From contig JBIOHJ010000009.1 of the NCBI GenBank assembly GCA_044448905.1, positions 1 to 43,082 of the forward strand: DNA of 43,082 nt, in the 5' to 3' direction. Origin of the DNA: JBIOHJ01 sp044448905. Lineage in GTDB: Bacteria; Bacteroidota; Bacteroidia; AKYH767-A; OLB10. Both the position numbers and the translations under genes were made by a program. Of this stretch, positions 1 through 7,757 are shown in pieces. Position 1 is the first letter of the stretch. Every line of letters starts with the position of its first letter. The notes below the pieces were generated by a model. It had not been told where the DNA came from. It saw only the letters and a list, made by a program, of their open reading frames with translations, and made no database searches.

Positions 1-2
1 AT

Positions 3-938
3 AAATCCCTCCATGATTAAGAAGGGCTCATACACTTCTTCGATTGTTCCGCTTTCTTCGCCTACGGCTGTTGATATGGTTGTGATTCCGACAGGCCCTC
101 CTTTAAATTTATCAATGATGCAGGATAAAATTTTATTGTCCATTTCATCCAAACCGTAAGCGTCCACGTTTAGTTCCTTTAATGCATATTGCGAAATTTT
201 TAAATCAATCGAACCGGTTCCTTTTATTTGTGCAAAATCGCGCACTCTTCTCAGTAAGGCATTTGAAATTCGGGGAGTGCCACGACTTCTTCGGGCAATC
301 TCAAAAGAAGCATCTTCTTCAATTTTTATTTTTAAAATTTCTGCAGAACGCAATACAATTAGCTGCAAAAGTTTTGCATCATAATATTCCAATCGTGATG
401 TAATCCCGAATCGGGCGCGCAAAGGTGATGTGAGCAATCCAGATCTTGTTGTGGCTCCGATCAGCGTAAAAGGATTTATTTTTATTTGTACGGATCGCGC
501 GTTGGGTCCGCTGTCAATCATAATATCAATACGGTAATCTTCCATTGCCGAATAAAGATATTCTTCCACAACAGGACTCAATCTGTGAATCTCATCAATA
601 AACAAAACATCATTTGGCTCGAGGTTGGTAAGCAACCCTGCAAGATCACCGGGCTTATCTAAAACCGGGCCTGATGTGGTTTTTATTTTTACTCCTAATT
701 CGTTGGCAAGAATATTGGCAAGCGTTGTTTTGCCCAGGCCGGGAGGTCCGTGCAGTAGAACATGATCCAATGCTTCGCTTCGCTGTTTGGCGGCTTCGGC
801 AAAAACTTTAAGATTGCTTACTACGCTTTGCTGCCCTGTAAAATCGGAAAACTCAAGCGGGCGCAAAACTTTTTCTATCTCGAGCTCGGCAGCGGTGAGA
901 TTGTCGGTTGCGGGATTAATATTTGGATTCAATGACAA
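3..938 (-). CDS. ruvB: Holliday junction branch-migration helicase RuvB (3' end outside window)
   Basis: RuvB is the hexameric AAA+ motor that, with RuvA, drives branch migration of Holliday junctions in recombinational repair. The reverse-strand translation shows the N-terminal block RPLEFSDFTGQ, Walker A HGPPGLGKTT, Walker B VLFIDEIHRLS, the sensor GATTRSGLL, and the C-terminal EESGTIEEVYEPFLI block. Frame is open to the left edge, so about the last 25-30 residues expected for the family are missing; 312 codons are visible. There is no ATG in frame near the N-terminus. The best starts are TTG at 938 or TTG at 932, giving (M)SLNPNINP or (M)NPNINP. A consensus Bacteroidota promoter lies directly upstream and leaves a leader of only about a dozen bases. 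Family assignment is very secure; the exact start is not. Confidence 0.96.
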   Translation of the reverse strand, partial: MSLNPNINPATDNLTAAELEIEKVLRPLEFSDFTGQQSVVSNLKVFAEAAKQRSEALDHVLLHGPPGLGKTTLANILANELGVKIKTTSGPVLDKPGDLAGLLTNLEPNDVLFIDEIHRLSPVVEEYLYSAMEDYRIDIMIDSGPNARSVQIKINPFTLIGATTRSGLLTSPLRARFGITSRLEYYDAKLLQLIVLRSAEILKIKIEEDASFEIARRSRGTPRISNALLRRVRDFAQIKGTGSIDLKISQYALKELNVDAYGLDEMDNKILSCIIDKFKGGPVGITTISTAVGEESGTIEEVYEPFLIMEGF

Positions 939-955
939 AGTGATTTGTATAAAAG

Positions 956-986
956 CAAAAGTATCCTTTAAAAAACAATTTGCAAA
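956..986 (-). promoter_or_regulatory. Bacteroidota-type promoter of ruvB
   Basis: Read on the minus strand, TTTG (986-983) is followed by a 19-base spacer and TACTTTTG (963-956). This matches the published Bacteroides consensus TTTG/N19-21/TAnnTTTG at every fixed base. Transcription would begin near 950, only about 12-18 bases ahead of the two TTG start candidates. Confidence 0.7.
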
Positions 987-1096
987 AAAGATATTTCCAT
1001 AATTAAGGTAAACATCAATTTAATTTTTCCGTTTAATTGTTTAACCATTTGCTTTAATTTGCTTTGTCGTTGAACATTAAACATTAAACATTATCA

Positions 1097-3562
1097 TTGA
1101 ACTCCCTCAGAAAATATTTATTTTTTTTCATTCTGCTGCTTGTTAATGTAACCACTCACGCACAATCCTGGGAGGTTGGCGGCAGGGTGATTGACAAATT
1201 AACCCGCGAGCCGATTGCGTATGCATACATCTCGGCAGTTGGCGATACTTCGTTTACGTTCAGCGATATCAGCGGGCATTATTTTATCCGAATCAGCAAA
1301 AAAACCACAGCCATATCCGCTATGGCTGACGGTTATGTTACGGCAAAAATAGCCGTTAGCAGCTTTAAACAGCTTACAGTAAATTTTGAACTCACCGCCA
1401 ACGCGAAAATGCTGGCAGAAAAAGCACGCACCGAAGGCGAACGCCCCGTTGACTGGTACGTGAAAAAAATAATTGAGAATAAGGATAATAATGATGCAGA
1501 GAACAATGATTATTTCAGCTACCGTTCGCACGAAAAAATGGAATTTGATTTAACCGACATTGACGAAAAAGTAAAACAGAAAAAAATGATGCAGCCGTTT
1601 GCTTTTATGTTTGAGAATATGGATACTGTTTTTTCGAATGCCGCACCGTTTCTTCCGTTCTTTTTTACCGAAACACTTTCGGAGGTATATCATAGAAACA
1701 ACCCCAAACAAAAACGCGAAATTGTAACTGCCAGCCAATCGGCAGGTGTTGAAAACCTCACCATCATACAACTGCTCAAAGATATTTACCGCGATATTAC
1801 CATTTACGATAACTACATAAACATACTGGGGAAAAGTTACATAAGCCCCGTATCGGATGAGGGCATTAAGCACTATAAATATTATATAACCGACAGCACC
1901 TACGTGGGCAATCGCTGGTGTTTTAAAATTGTTTTCAAGGCGAAAAAGAAATATGAACCCACGTTTAACGGTGAATTTTGGTTTCACGATACCACCTTTG
2001 CGCTGCAGCGTATTAACATGTTTCTTACCGAAGACGCCCTGCTGAATTTTGTGGATGAGTTTGCATACGTAAAAGTTTTTTCAAATGTGGGTTCAACCAA
2101 ATGGGTTCCCGAACGCGAACAATTAGTGGTAAAATTTACGAACCGCGAAAAAGGTATGAGCATCATCGGGCGCAAATCAAAATATTATGCCGGTATAAAA
2201 ATCAATAAGGCTCCGGATGAAGAAATTTTTAAAAGCCGTTCGTACATCCGCTTCCAGCCTTCCACATTCGATCACAATAATTTTTACTGGCGCGACAACC
2301 GCCTCGAAAAACTAACCGAGCGCGAGAAAGATATTTATGATCTGGTGGACACATTGAAAACGCTGCCCGCTTTCCAGGTCTATGTAGGTTTGATTGTGGT
2401 TGCCTTAACGGGATATGCCGAAATAGGGAAAATAAATTACGGACCCTGGTATCACCTGGTAAGCCGCAATGATGTAGAAAATGTACGCTTCCGCTTTGGC
2501 GGACGTACGAATGATAAATTCAGCCCATATGTTCAGTTGGAAGGATATGGCGCCTACGGAACGCGTGACGAAAAATTTAAATACATGGGTGGCATACGTT
2601 ATACGCTGCAGCGAAAACCGTTTAAAGCCATCGGCTTCCAGTATAAAAATGATTATGTGCAGCCCGGTTTGCATGAATCGTATTTTAAAGACGAAGGATG
2701 GATTGTAATTTTATTTAAACGCAACCCTTCTGATAAGCTGTCAAAAGTAATTTCACATAAACCATATTTTGATGCCGCTTTCCGTTCGGGGTTATCCATG
2801 CGCGTTCAGTACCTGCGCAACCATTACACTCCATTGGGAAGCATAGATTTCTCTTATTATCCTGATGTAACGAAGCCCGAACCCAAAGAGGATTTAATTG
2901 TTTCGGAACTTTGGTTTAACTTCCGCTACTCATACCGCGAAAAGTTTTTAGAGAAAAAATACAAACGTGTTTCACTCGGTTCCGATAACCCGGTGTTCCA
3001 GTTAAATTATATACGCGGTTTACCCGGGTTTTTAGACGGTGAATTCAATTACACCAAAATTGCCATCCGCGCCACGCAAAAATTAAAACTGTTTCCTTAC
3101 GGCTATCTCAATTACAGCATCGAAGGAGGCAACGTATTTGGCACCGTACCCTACCCGTTATTATATGTGCATCGCGGAAATGAATCTTATATTTTCGATT
3201 ATACCGCCTTTAATCTCATGAACAATTATGAATTTGTTTCTGACCGGTACGCGAGCCTTATAGCGGTGCACCATCTTGACGGGTTCATTATGCGGAGATT
3301 GCCGTTAATCAGGAAACTTAACTGGCGCGAAATTTTTTCAGCACGTGTTGTATTTGGCCATCTTTCTGATGAAAATAAAAACATTCTTGTTGACCCGACA
3401 TCTGTTTCGGGTATAGGAAACACACCTTACATTGAAGCGGGTGCGGGGCTCGAAAATATTTTTAAGCTCCTCCGCATTGATGCCTTGTGGCGGATAACCT
3501 ACCGCGATAATCCTGACGCATCCGATTTCGGAGTTCGTGCAAGTTTGCAGTTGCTGTTTTGA
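1097..3562 (+). CDS. DUF5686 outer-membrane protein with carboxypeptidase-regulatory-like domain
   Basis: An 821-residue exported protein of the DUF5686 family, common in Bacteroidota and of unknown function. An N-terminal signal peptide (hydrophobic stretch LFFFILLLVNV, cleavage probably after HAQ) is followed by a carboxypeptidase-D regulatory-like beta-sandwich (about residues 25-100, VGGRVIDKLTREPIAYAYIS), as in many TonB-linked outer-membrane proteins. The DUF5686 region occupies the rest, with many alternating beta strands in the C-terminal half and a terminal aromatic (LQLLF), consistent with an outer-membrane barrel. The only in-frame start near the signal peptide is TTG at 1097, directly after an ACATTAA-type short repeat. 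It precedes lptB by 75 bases, so envelope biogenesis is a reasonable context, but the molecular role is unknown. Confidence 0.85.
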   Translation: MNSLRKYLFFFILLLVNVTTHAQSWEVGGRVIDKLTREPIAYAYISAVGDTSFTFSDISGHYFIRISKKTTAISAMADGYVTAKIAVSSFKQLTVNFELTANAKMLAEKARTEGERPVDWYVKKIIENKDNNDAENNDYFSYRSHEKMEFDLTDIDEKVKQKKMMQPFAFMFENMDTVFSNAAPFLPFFFTETLSEVYHRNNPKQKREIVTASQSAGVENLTIIQLLKDIYRDITIYDNYINILGKSYISPVSDEGIKHYKYYITDSTYVGNRWCFKIVFKAKKKYEPTFNGEFWFHDTTFALQRINMFLTEDALLNFVDEFAYVKVFSNVGSTKWVPEREQLVVKFTNREKGMSIIGRKSKYYAGIKINKAPDEEIFKSRSYIRFQPSTFDHNNFYWRDNRLEKLTEREKDIYDLVDTLKTLPAFQVYVGLIVVALTGYAEIGKINYGPWYHLVSRNDVENVRFRFGGRTNDKFSPYVQLEGYGAYGTRDEKFKYMGGIRYTLQRKPFKAIGFQYKNDYVQPGLHESYFKDEGWIVILFKRNPSDKLSKVISHKPYFDAAFRSGLSMRVQYLRNHYTPLGSIDFSYYPDVTKPEPKEDLIVSELWFNFRYSYREKFLEKKYKRVSLGSDNPVFQLNYIRGLPGFLDGEFNYTKIAIRATQKLKLFPYGYLNYSIEGGNVFGTVPYPLLYVHRGNESYIFDYTAFNLMNNYEFVSDRYASLIAVHHLDGFIMRRLPLIRKLNWREIFSARVVFGHLSDENKNILVDPTSVSGIGNTPYIEAGAGLENIFKLLRIDALWRITYRDNPDASDFGVRASLQLLF

Positions 3563-3568
3563 TTTTTT

Positions 3569-3594
3569 ATTGACTATTGACTATTGACTATTGA
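3569..3594 (+). repeat. ATTGACT tandem repeat (7 bp, 3.7 copies)
   Basis: Three perfect copies of ATTGACT followed by ATTGA lie between the stop of the DUF5686 gene and lptB. It is a simple intergenic heptamer repeat; no function can be read from it. Confidence 0.85.
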
Positions 3595-3637
3595 TTTGAT
3601 GTAATTTCGTTTCCTGATTTTAAATCGTAAATCACAA

Positions 3638-4363
3638 ATGCGCTTACGTTCCGAAAATTTAGTGAAAATTTACCGCAAACGTTCCGTAGTTGATCACGTA
3701 TCGGTTCATGTCGACCGTGGTGAGATTGTCGGGTTGTTGGGACCTAACGGTGCGGGTAAAACCACAACATTTTACATGATTGTAGGATTGATACGCCCGT
3801 TTGAAGGAAAAATATTTTTGGATGAGGAGGAAATTACCAAAGAGCCGATGTACAGGCGGGCGCAAAAAGGAATCGGGTATCTTGCACAGGAAGCTTCGGT
3901 ATTCCGCAAACTTACAGTTGAGGATAATATAAAAGCAGTTTTAGAAATGTCGAAACTCTCAACACATGAACAGCATGATAAATTAGAAAAGCTTCTTGAC
4001 GAATTCGGTTTACAAAAAGTAAGAAAAACCCGTGGCGATTTGTTATCGGGGGGTGAAAGGCGCAGAACTGAAATTGCCCGCGCCCTCACTGTAGATCCGA
4101 AATTTATTTTACTTGATGAGCCATTTGCCGGCATTGATCCCATTGCTGTTGAAGACATCCAGGTTATTGTACGCAAGTTGAAAGAAAAGAACATCGGCAT
4201 TCTCATTACCGATCATAACGTGCATGAAACATTAAGCATTGCCGACCGTGCTTATTTATTGCACGAAGGAAAAATCCTTAAATCAGGAACAGCAAAAGAA
4301 TTATCAGAAGACGAACAAGTTCGCAGAGTTTATCTTGGACAAAATTTTGAACTGAGAAATTGA
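3638..4363 (+). CDS. lptB: LPS export ABC transporter ATP-binding protein LptB
   Basis: LptB is the cytoplasmic ATPase of the LptB2FGC complex that extracts lipopolysaccharide from the inner membrane and pushes it across the periplasmic bridge. The 241-residue length fits the family. Walker A GPNGAGKTT lies at residues 35-43, the Q-loop region is GIGYLAQEASVFRKLTVEDNI (typical of LptB), the signature is LLSGGERRR, Walker B/D-loop is FILLDEPFAGIDP, and the switch histidine is in ITDHNVHE. The ending YLGQNF is also characteristic of LptB. The gene is convergent with the SGNH hydrolase, with only 5 bases between them. No lptF, lptG or lptC is adjacent in the window. Confidence 0.96.
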   Translation: MRLRSENLVKIYRKRSVVDHVSVHVDRGEIVGLLGPNGAGKTTTFYMIVGLIRPFEGKIFLDEEEITKEPMYRRAQKGIGYLAQEASVFRKLTVEDNIKAVLEMSKLSTHEQHDKLEKLLDEFGLQKVRKTRGDLLSGGERRRTEIARALTVDPKFILLDEPFAGIDPIAVEDIQVIVRKLKEKNIGILITDHNVHETLSIADRAYLLHEGKILKSGTAKELSEDEQVRRVYLGQNFELRN

Positions 4364-4368
4364 AAAGT

Positions 4369-5421
4369 TTATTGCAACTCCTTAATAACCCCCATCACTT
4401 CATCTGCAAATTTTTCAGAACCGGTATGGGTAAAATGGCAAATATCGTTGAAGTATTTTTTTCCTTTGGGTAATTTTGTTTCCATGTCAATGAATAAAAC
4501 ATTTCCCGCATTTGTTACGGCAAGCTGCTTAACAATACGGTTATGCATTTCAATTCCTGCCACTACATTTTCCGGCTTTCCCCAAATTTCAACCGGGCTT
4601 CCGTGATTTGAATAATCAAGCGACTTTGATTTGAATTTTTCAAGCGAATAATTTGCCGGAAGGTAATACGCCAACGTCATCAGCAGAAGTTTTTCATTTT
4701 TCTTTTTTGAAAGGTCTATAATGCCCGATAAGTTTTCTTTATACGTTGTTTGCGCTTTTAACACGCTGCCATAATCCATCCATTCTTTATTAATTCCATA
4801 CAGTGAAATATTTTTCGAAAAGCCAAAATAATCGTCCAGGTAAATAAGACAATACTCCAGTGTATATGGCAATGCTGTAAAACAAATTTCCTTATGCCTG
4901 CGAAGCGCATGTAACTGTTTATACCAAACATAATGAGAAAAATCATTTTTAAAAACGTCCGTTGGGCAATTATTAGCCCTTGATTCATTAATCCCGCTGT
5001 AAAACAAAACCAAATCAAATTTTTTGTCTTTTAAAAATTCATACTTGAAATAACTGTCCATCGAAGTGTGTCCGGCAGTGGACAAATTAAAAATTCTGAA
5101 ATCAAGGTTGGTGTCTTCTTTAAGTTTTTCAGCTAAAACGGTTTCAAAATCTCCCCAGCTTCTTCCTAATGAAGAGGCATCAAGAATCAACACATCAAAA
5201 TAATTTTCTTTTGTTGTTTTTTTATTTTCAACTGATTTGAGCTCAGGATAAAAATTGCAAATAAACTTTGATGTGTTAAAAAAAGAAGCATTAAAATAAA
5301 TGCTCCAGTAAGTTCTTGAAATAATTTCGGCAAAAAAGAAAAAAAACGAAAAGGCAAATAAGATTTTTAAAAAAAGTTTTTTCGTTCGCAGAGGATGTGG
5401 GGTTCCGGAAACTTTTTTAAT
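4369..5421 (-). CDS. Membrane-anchored SGNH/GDSL-like hydrolase, non-canonical start
   Basis: A protein with SGNH-hydrolase signatures: nucleophile block LDASSLGRSW, block II NLSTAGHTS, block III FYSGINES (the Asn block) and C-terminal DICHFTHTG carrying Asp and His. This fits an esterase or acetyl-hydrolase acting on polysaccharide or lipid; the substrate is not predictable. GTG at 5193 is the first canonical start but begins inside the first beta strand, directly before the nucleophile. The frame stays open upstream to about 5431 and encodes a basic segment plus a strong transmembrane helix (codons about 16-33, rich in Phe), as expected for a membrane-anchored member. No ATG, GTG or TTG exists in frame there. 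The ATT at 5421 overlaps the purS stop by one base and is my preferred start; CTG at 5389-5391 is an alternative. A frameshift in the A-runs near 5330-5350 cannot be excluded. Third gene of a pssA-purS cluster. Confidence 0.75.
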   Translation of the reverse strand: MKKVSGTPHPLRTKKLFLKILFAFSFFFFFAEIISRTYWSIYFNASFFNTSKFICNFYPELKSVENKKTTKENYFDVLILDASSLGRSWGDFETVLAEKLKEDTNLDFRIFNLSTAGHTSMDSYFKYEFLKDKKFDLVLFYSGINESRANNCPTDVFKNDFSHYVWYKQLHALRRHKEICFTALPYTLEYCLIYLDDYFGFSKNISLYGINKEWMDYGSVLKAQTTYKENLSGIIDLSKKKNEKLLLMTLAYYLPANYSLEKFKSKSLDYSNHGSPVEIWGKPENVVAGIEMHNRIVKQLAVTNAGNVLFIDMETKLPKGKKYFNDICHFTHTGSEKFADEVMGVIKELQ

Positions 5422-5671
5422 TATCGTGTTTCAGTTCAAATGAAAATGTTTCCATTATAGGATTCGCCAAAAGTTTTTTGCAGGCTTCTTCAACCTTTTC
5501 GTGTGCTATTTCTTCAGAGGTTGCTTCTACTTCAAGCGTAATGTGCTTCCCGATACGCACATTTTCTATTTCTGGAAGGTTTAAATTTTTCATGCTTCCG
5601 GTTACAGCTTTCCCCTGCGGATCAAGCAAAGCTTTCAATGGCATAACAGTAATACTTGCTGTAAATTTCAT
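5417..5671 (-). CDS. purS: Phosphoribosylformylglycinamidine synthase subunit PurS
   Basis: PurS is the small structural subunit that bridges PurL and the glutaminase PurQ in the three-part FGAM synthase, step 4 of purine biosynthesis. The 84-residue product shows the family landmarks LLDPQGKAV, the VRIGKHITLEVE strand and CKKLLANPIMETFSFE near the C-terminus, which closely match the Bacillus-type PurS pattern. It starts 2 bases after the pssA stop and its stop codon overlaps the presumed start of the SGNH gene, so the three genes look co-transcribed. Its presence implies that this organism uses separate PurL/PurQ/PurS subunits rather than the single-chain large PurL; purL and purQ are not in the window. 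Confidence 0.93.
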   Translation of the reverse strand: MKFTASITVMPLKALLDPQGKAVTGSMKNLNLPEIENVRIGKHITLEVEATSEEIAHEKVEEACKKLLANPIMETFSFELKHDN

Positions 5672-5673
5672 GT

Positions 5674-6408
5674 TCAGGCACCTGCCCGCTTTAGCATTGA
5701 ATTATTAATGATTGATAAAATAATATATAAAAATACAATTAACGGGATGGCTGCGAAAATAAAACGTATAAGCAGCATAACAGAAATAATAATAAAAATG
5801 TACTGGATTTTATTTTCTTTCCATCGCCAATTCGAAAATTTTAAAGCAAACAAAGGAATTTCCGAAATCATGAGTGCCGAAAGTACGATGGTTATTGCAA
5901 TGATAAAAAACGGGTTGGTCAAAATAGGAGCCAGGTCCCACTGATCGTATTTAATTATCGGTATAAAAGAAGTTACAAAAATTCCCATTGCCGGAACCGG
6001 TAACCCGAGGAAAGATTTTGTTTGGCGCGAATCAATATTAAATTTTGCCAGCCTGAATGCAGCAAAAACTGTTATGATGAAAGGGAAATATTTAAGAATG
6101 GTGAAAAGAAAACCAATCGAAACTATTTCGTGCGACTGGGGGTAATTGGTAATAAGCCTGTGTAAAACCATTCCGGGAACTACTCCAAAAGTTACAACAT
6201 CAGCCAGCGAATCCAGTTGTTTTCCAAAATCCGAATACGCGTTAAGAGCTCTTGCGGTTAGCCCGTCAAAAAAATCAAATAAACCTGCCAGTAACACTAC
6301 ACTGATCAGAAGCGGTGCATTCAAATCAAACAGGCTTACAAGCGCCAGGCATCCGCAAAGGAGATTAAGGCAGGTAAAAACATTGGGTAAATTCTTTTCG
6401 GAAAACAT
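5674..6408 (-). CDS. pssA: CDP-diacylglycerol-serine O-phosphatidyltransferase
   Basis: Inner-membrane enzyme making phosphatidylserine, the precursor of phosphatidylethanolamine, from CDP-diacylglycerol and serine. The CDP-alcohol phosphotransferase signature DG-x2-AR-x8-G-x3-D-x3-D is complete at about residues 48-70. The N-terminal LPNVFTCLNLLCGCLAL is typical of PssA, and about seven hydrophobic helices follow. I start at ATG 6408 (MFSEKNLPN). An in-frame ATG at 6429 would add seven residues but lies inside a perfect TAnnTTTG -7 box (6427-6434) and is therefore probably upstream of the transcript. First gene of the pssA-purS-SGNH cluster. PssA type is favoured over PgsA by the N-terminus and length. 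Confidence 0.92.
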   Translation of the reverse strand: MFSEKNLPNVFTCLNLLCGCLALVSLFDLNAPLLISVVLLAGLFDFFDGLTARALNAYSDFGKQLDSLADVVTFGVVPGMVLHRLITNYPQSHEIVSIGFLFTILKYFPFIITVFAAFRLAKFNIDSRQTKSFLGLPVPAMGIFVTSFIPIIKYDQWDLAPILTNPFFIIAITIVLSALMISEIPLFALKFSNWRWKENKIQYIFIIISVMLLIRFIFAAIPLIVFLYIILSIINNSMLKRAGA

Positions 6409-6426
6409 GATTGGCAATGAAGGTTG

Positions 6427-6434
6427 CAAAAGTA
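6427..6434 (-). promoter_or_regulatory. -7 box of pssA
   Basis: TACTTTTG on the minus strand matches the Bacteroidota TAnnTTTG -7 element perfectly; no good -33 TTG is seen at the usual distance. It places the transcription start near 6421 and so favours translation from ATG 6408. Confidence 0.5.
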
Positions 6435-6494
6435 ATTATTTGATTCAGAAAGCGAAGCCGTTAAATCATACAAATGTATGGCTCCGGATTTGAA

Positions 6495-6523
6495 TTTGTG
6501 GTATGCTTATTTTACTACCTTTG
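6495..6523 (+). promoter_or_regulatory. Promoter of the PorV/PorU-like pair
   Basis: TTTG (6495-6498), a 17-base spacer and TACCTTTG (6516-6523) give a near-consensus Bacteroidota promoter; the spacer is slightly short. The 5' leader to ATG 6636 would be about 105 bases. Confidence 0.5.
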
Positions 6524-6635
6524 AACTGTGAACTTTAACCTAAAAAGAAAGTATAAATACTACTAAGAAGGGAGACAACACAATAAATTAACGAAAGTTG
6601 CGTTAATGGCATGTTTAACCTTCAAATCTAAACTT

Positions 6636-7724
6636 ATGTTAAGAAAAATTGCAGTTTTCCTATTACTTTCAATAATAACCGTTTCAGCTTTTGCGCAACC
6701 AAAATACAGCAACGAATTTCTTTCGATAGGTGTGGGTGCAAGAGCTTTAGGAATGGCGGGCGCACAGGTGGCTTCGGTTAACGATGTAACGGCCGGATTC
6801 TGGAATCCGGCAGGTTTATGTCTTGCCAAAGGCGACATTCAGTTGGCATTAATGCATAATGAATACTTTGCCGGTATTGCAAAATTTGATTATGCAGCAA
6901 TTGCTGCACCCATTGATGCAACCCGAACAGCAGGGCTTTCTGTTATTCGTTTTGCAGTGGATGATATAATTGACTCTACTGAACTTATTGATGCGAATGG
7001 TAATATAGACTGGGACCGCTTGAAATCATTTTCGGCAGCCGATTATGCATTTCTCTTTTCTTACTCAAAAAAAACAACAATTGAAGGCTTTCGCTATGGC
7101 GGAAATTTTAAAATCATTCATCGCAAAGCGGGATCATTTGCCAGTGCCTGGGGTTTTGGGCTTGATGCGGGTGTGCAGTACGAAAAAAATAAATGGCAAT
7201 TTGGCGCATTTGGCAAAGACCTCACCTCAACATTTAACGCATGGACATTTAACACCGAATCGCTCGAAGAAGTTTATAAACTTACCGGGAACGAAATTCC
7301 GGAAAACGGGCTGGAAGTAACTTTACCGAAATTAATTCTTGGAGTGGGCTACAAAACCAATCTTTCGAAAAAGTTTACTTTACAACCTGAATTAAATTTA
7401 GACGTGACATTTGACGGCAAAAGAAATGTGCCGATAAAAAGCGATCCGGTGAGTGCTGATCCGCATTTGGGTCTTGAACTTGGCTATTCTGATTTTATCT
7501 TTTTGCGCGCAGGTGTCGGAAATATTCAAACGGTAAAAGAAATAGAAGGAGGCACTTCAACAATTATACAGCCTAATATGGGTATCGGGCTGAAGTTAAA
7601 AAATGTTTCGATCGATTATGCGCTGACCAATTTAGGACAGGCTGGCGAAGTGTTATATTCAAATGTCTTCTCTTTAAAAGTAAGCATCTTTAAACAAAAA
7701 AAATTATCCGAACAGGCTAATTGA
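6636..7724 (+). CDS. PorV/PorQ-family outer-membrane protein (PorV2-like)
   Basis: A secreted beta-barrel protein of the PorV/PorQ family (FadL-like fold). In type IX secretion PorV is the shuttle that carries cargo from the translocon to the PorU sortase. A signal peptide (MLRKIAVFLLLSIITVSAFAQ) is followed by the family hallmark FLSIGVGARALGMAGAQVAS and NDVTAGFWNPAGL, then alternating beta strands to the end. I prefer ATG 6636 because it begins the signal peptide directly; ATG 6606 would add ten residues. It precedes a PorU-like protease by 33 bases on the same strand, the arrangement called PorV2/PorU2 in Bacteroidota annotation. Distinguishing PorV from PorV2 needs a profile search; the pairing with an unusually long PorU-like partner favours the second. 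Confidence 0.85.
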   Translation: MLRKIAVFLLLSIITVSAFAQPKYSNEFLSIGVGARALGMAGAQVASVNDVTAGFWNPAGLCLAKGDIQLALMHNEYFAGIAKFDYAAIAAPIDATRTAGLSVIRFAVDDIIDSTELIDANGNIDWDRLKSFSAADYAFLFSYSKKTTIEGFRYGGNFKIIHRKAGSFASAWGFGLDAGVQYEKNKWQFGAFGKDLTSTFNAWTFNTESLEEVYKLTGNEIPENGLEVTLPKLILGVGYKTNLSKKFTLQPELNLDVTFDGKRNVPIKSDPVSADPHLGLELGYSDFIFLRAGVGNIQTVKEIEGGTSTIIQPNMGIGLKLKNVSIDYALTNLGQAGEVLYSNVFSLKVSIFKQKKLSEQAN

Positions 7725-7757
7725 AAAACTTAAATGTGTTTTAAAAATTTGATTTGA

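Noticed and set aside
1550..1987. A 145-codon minus-strand frame within the DUF5686 gene
   Set aside because: It is a shadow of the real gene, which has a signal peptide, recognisable domains and continuous coding over 2.4 kb.
3600..3612. TAATTTCG as a promoter for lptB
   Set aside because: One mismatch to the -7 consensus and ambiguous spacing to the TTGs of the tandem repeat; too weak to list.
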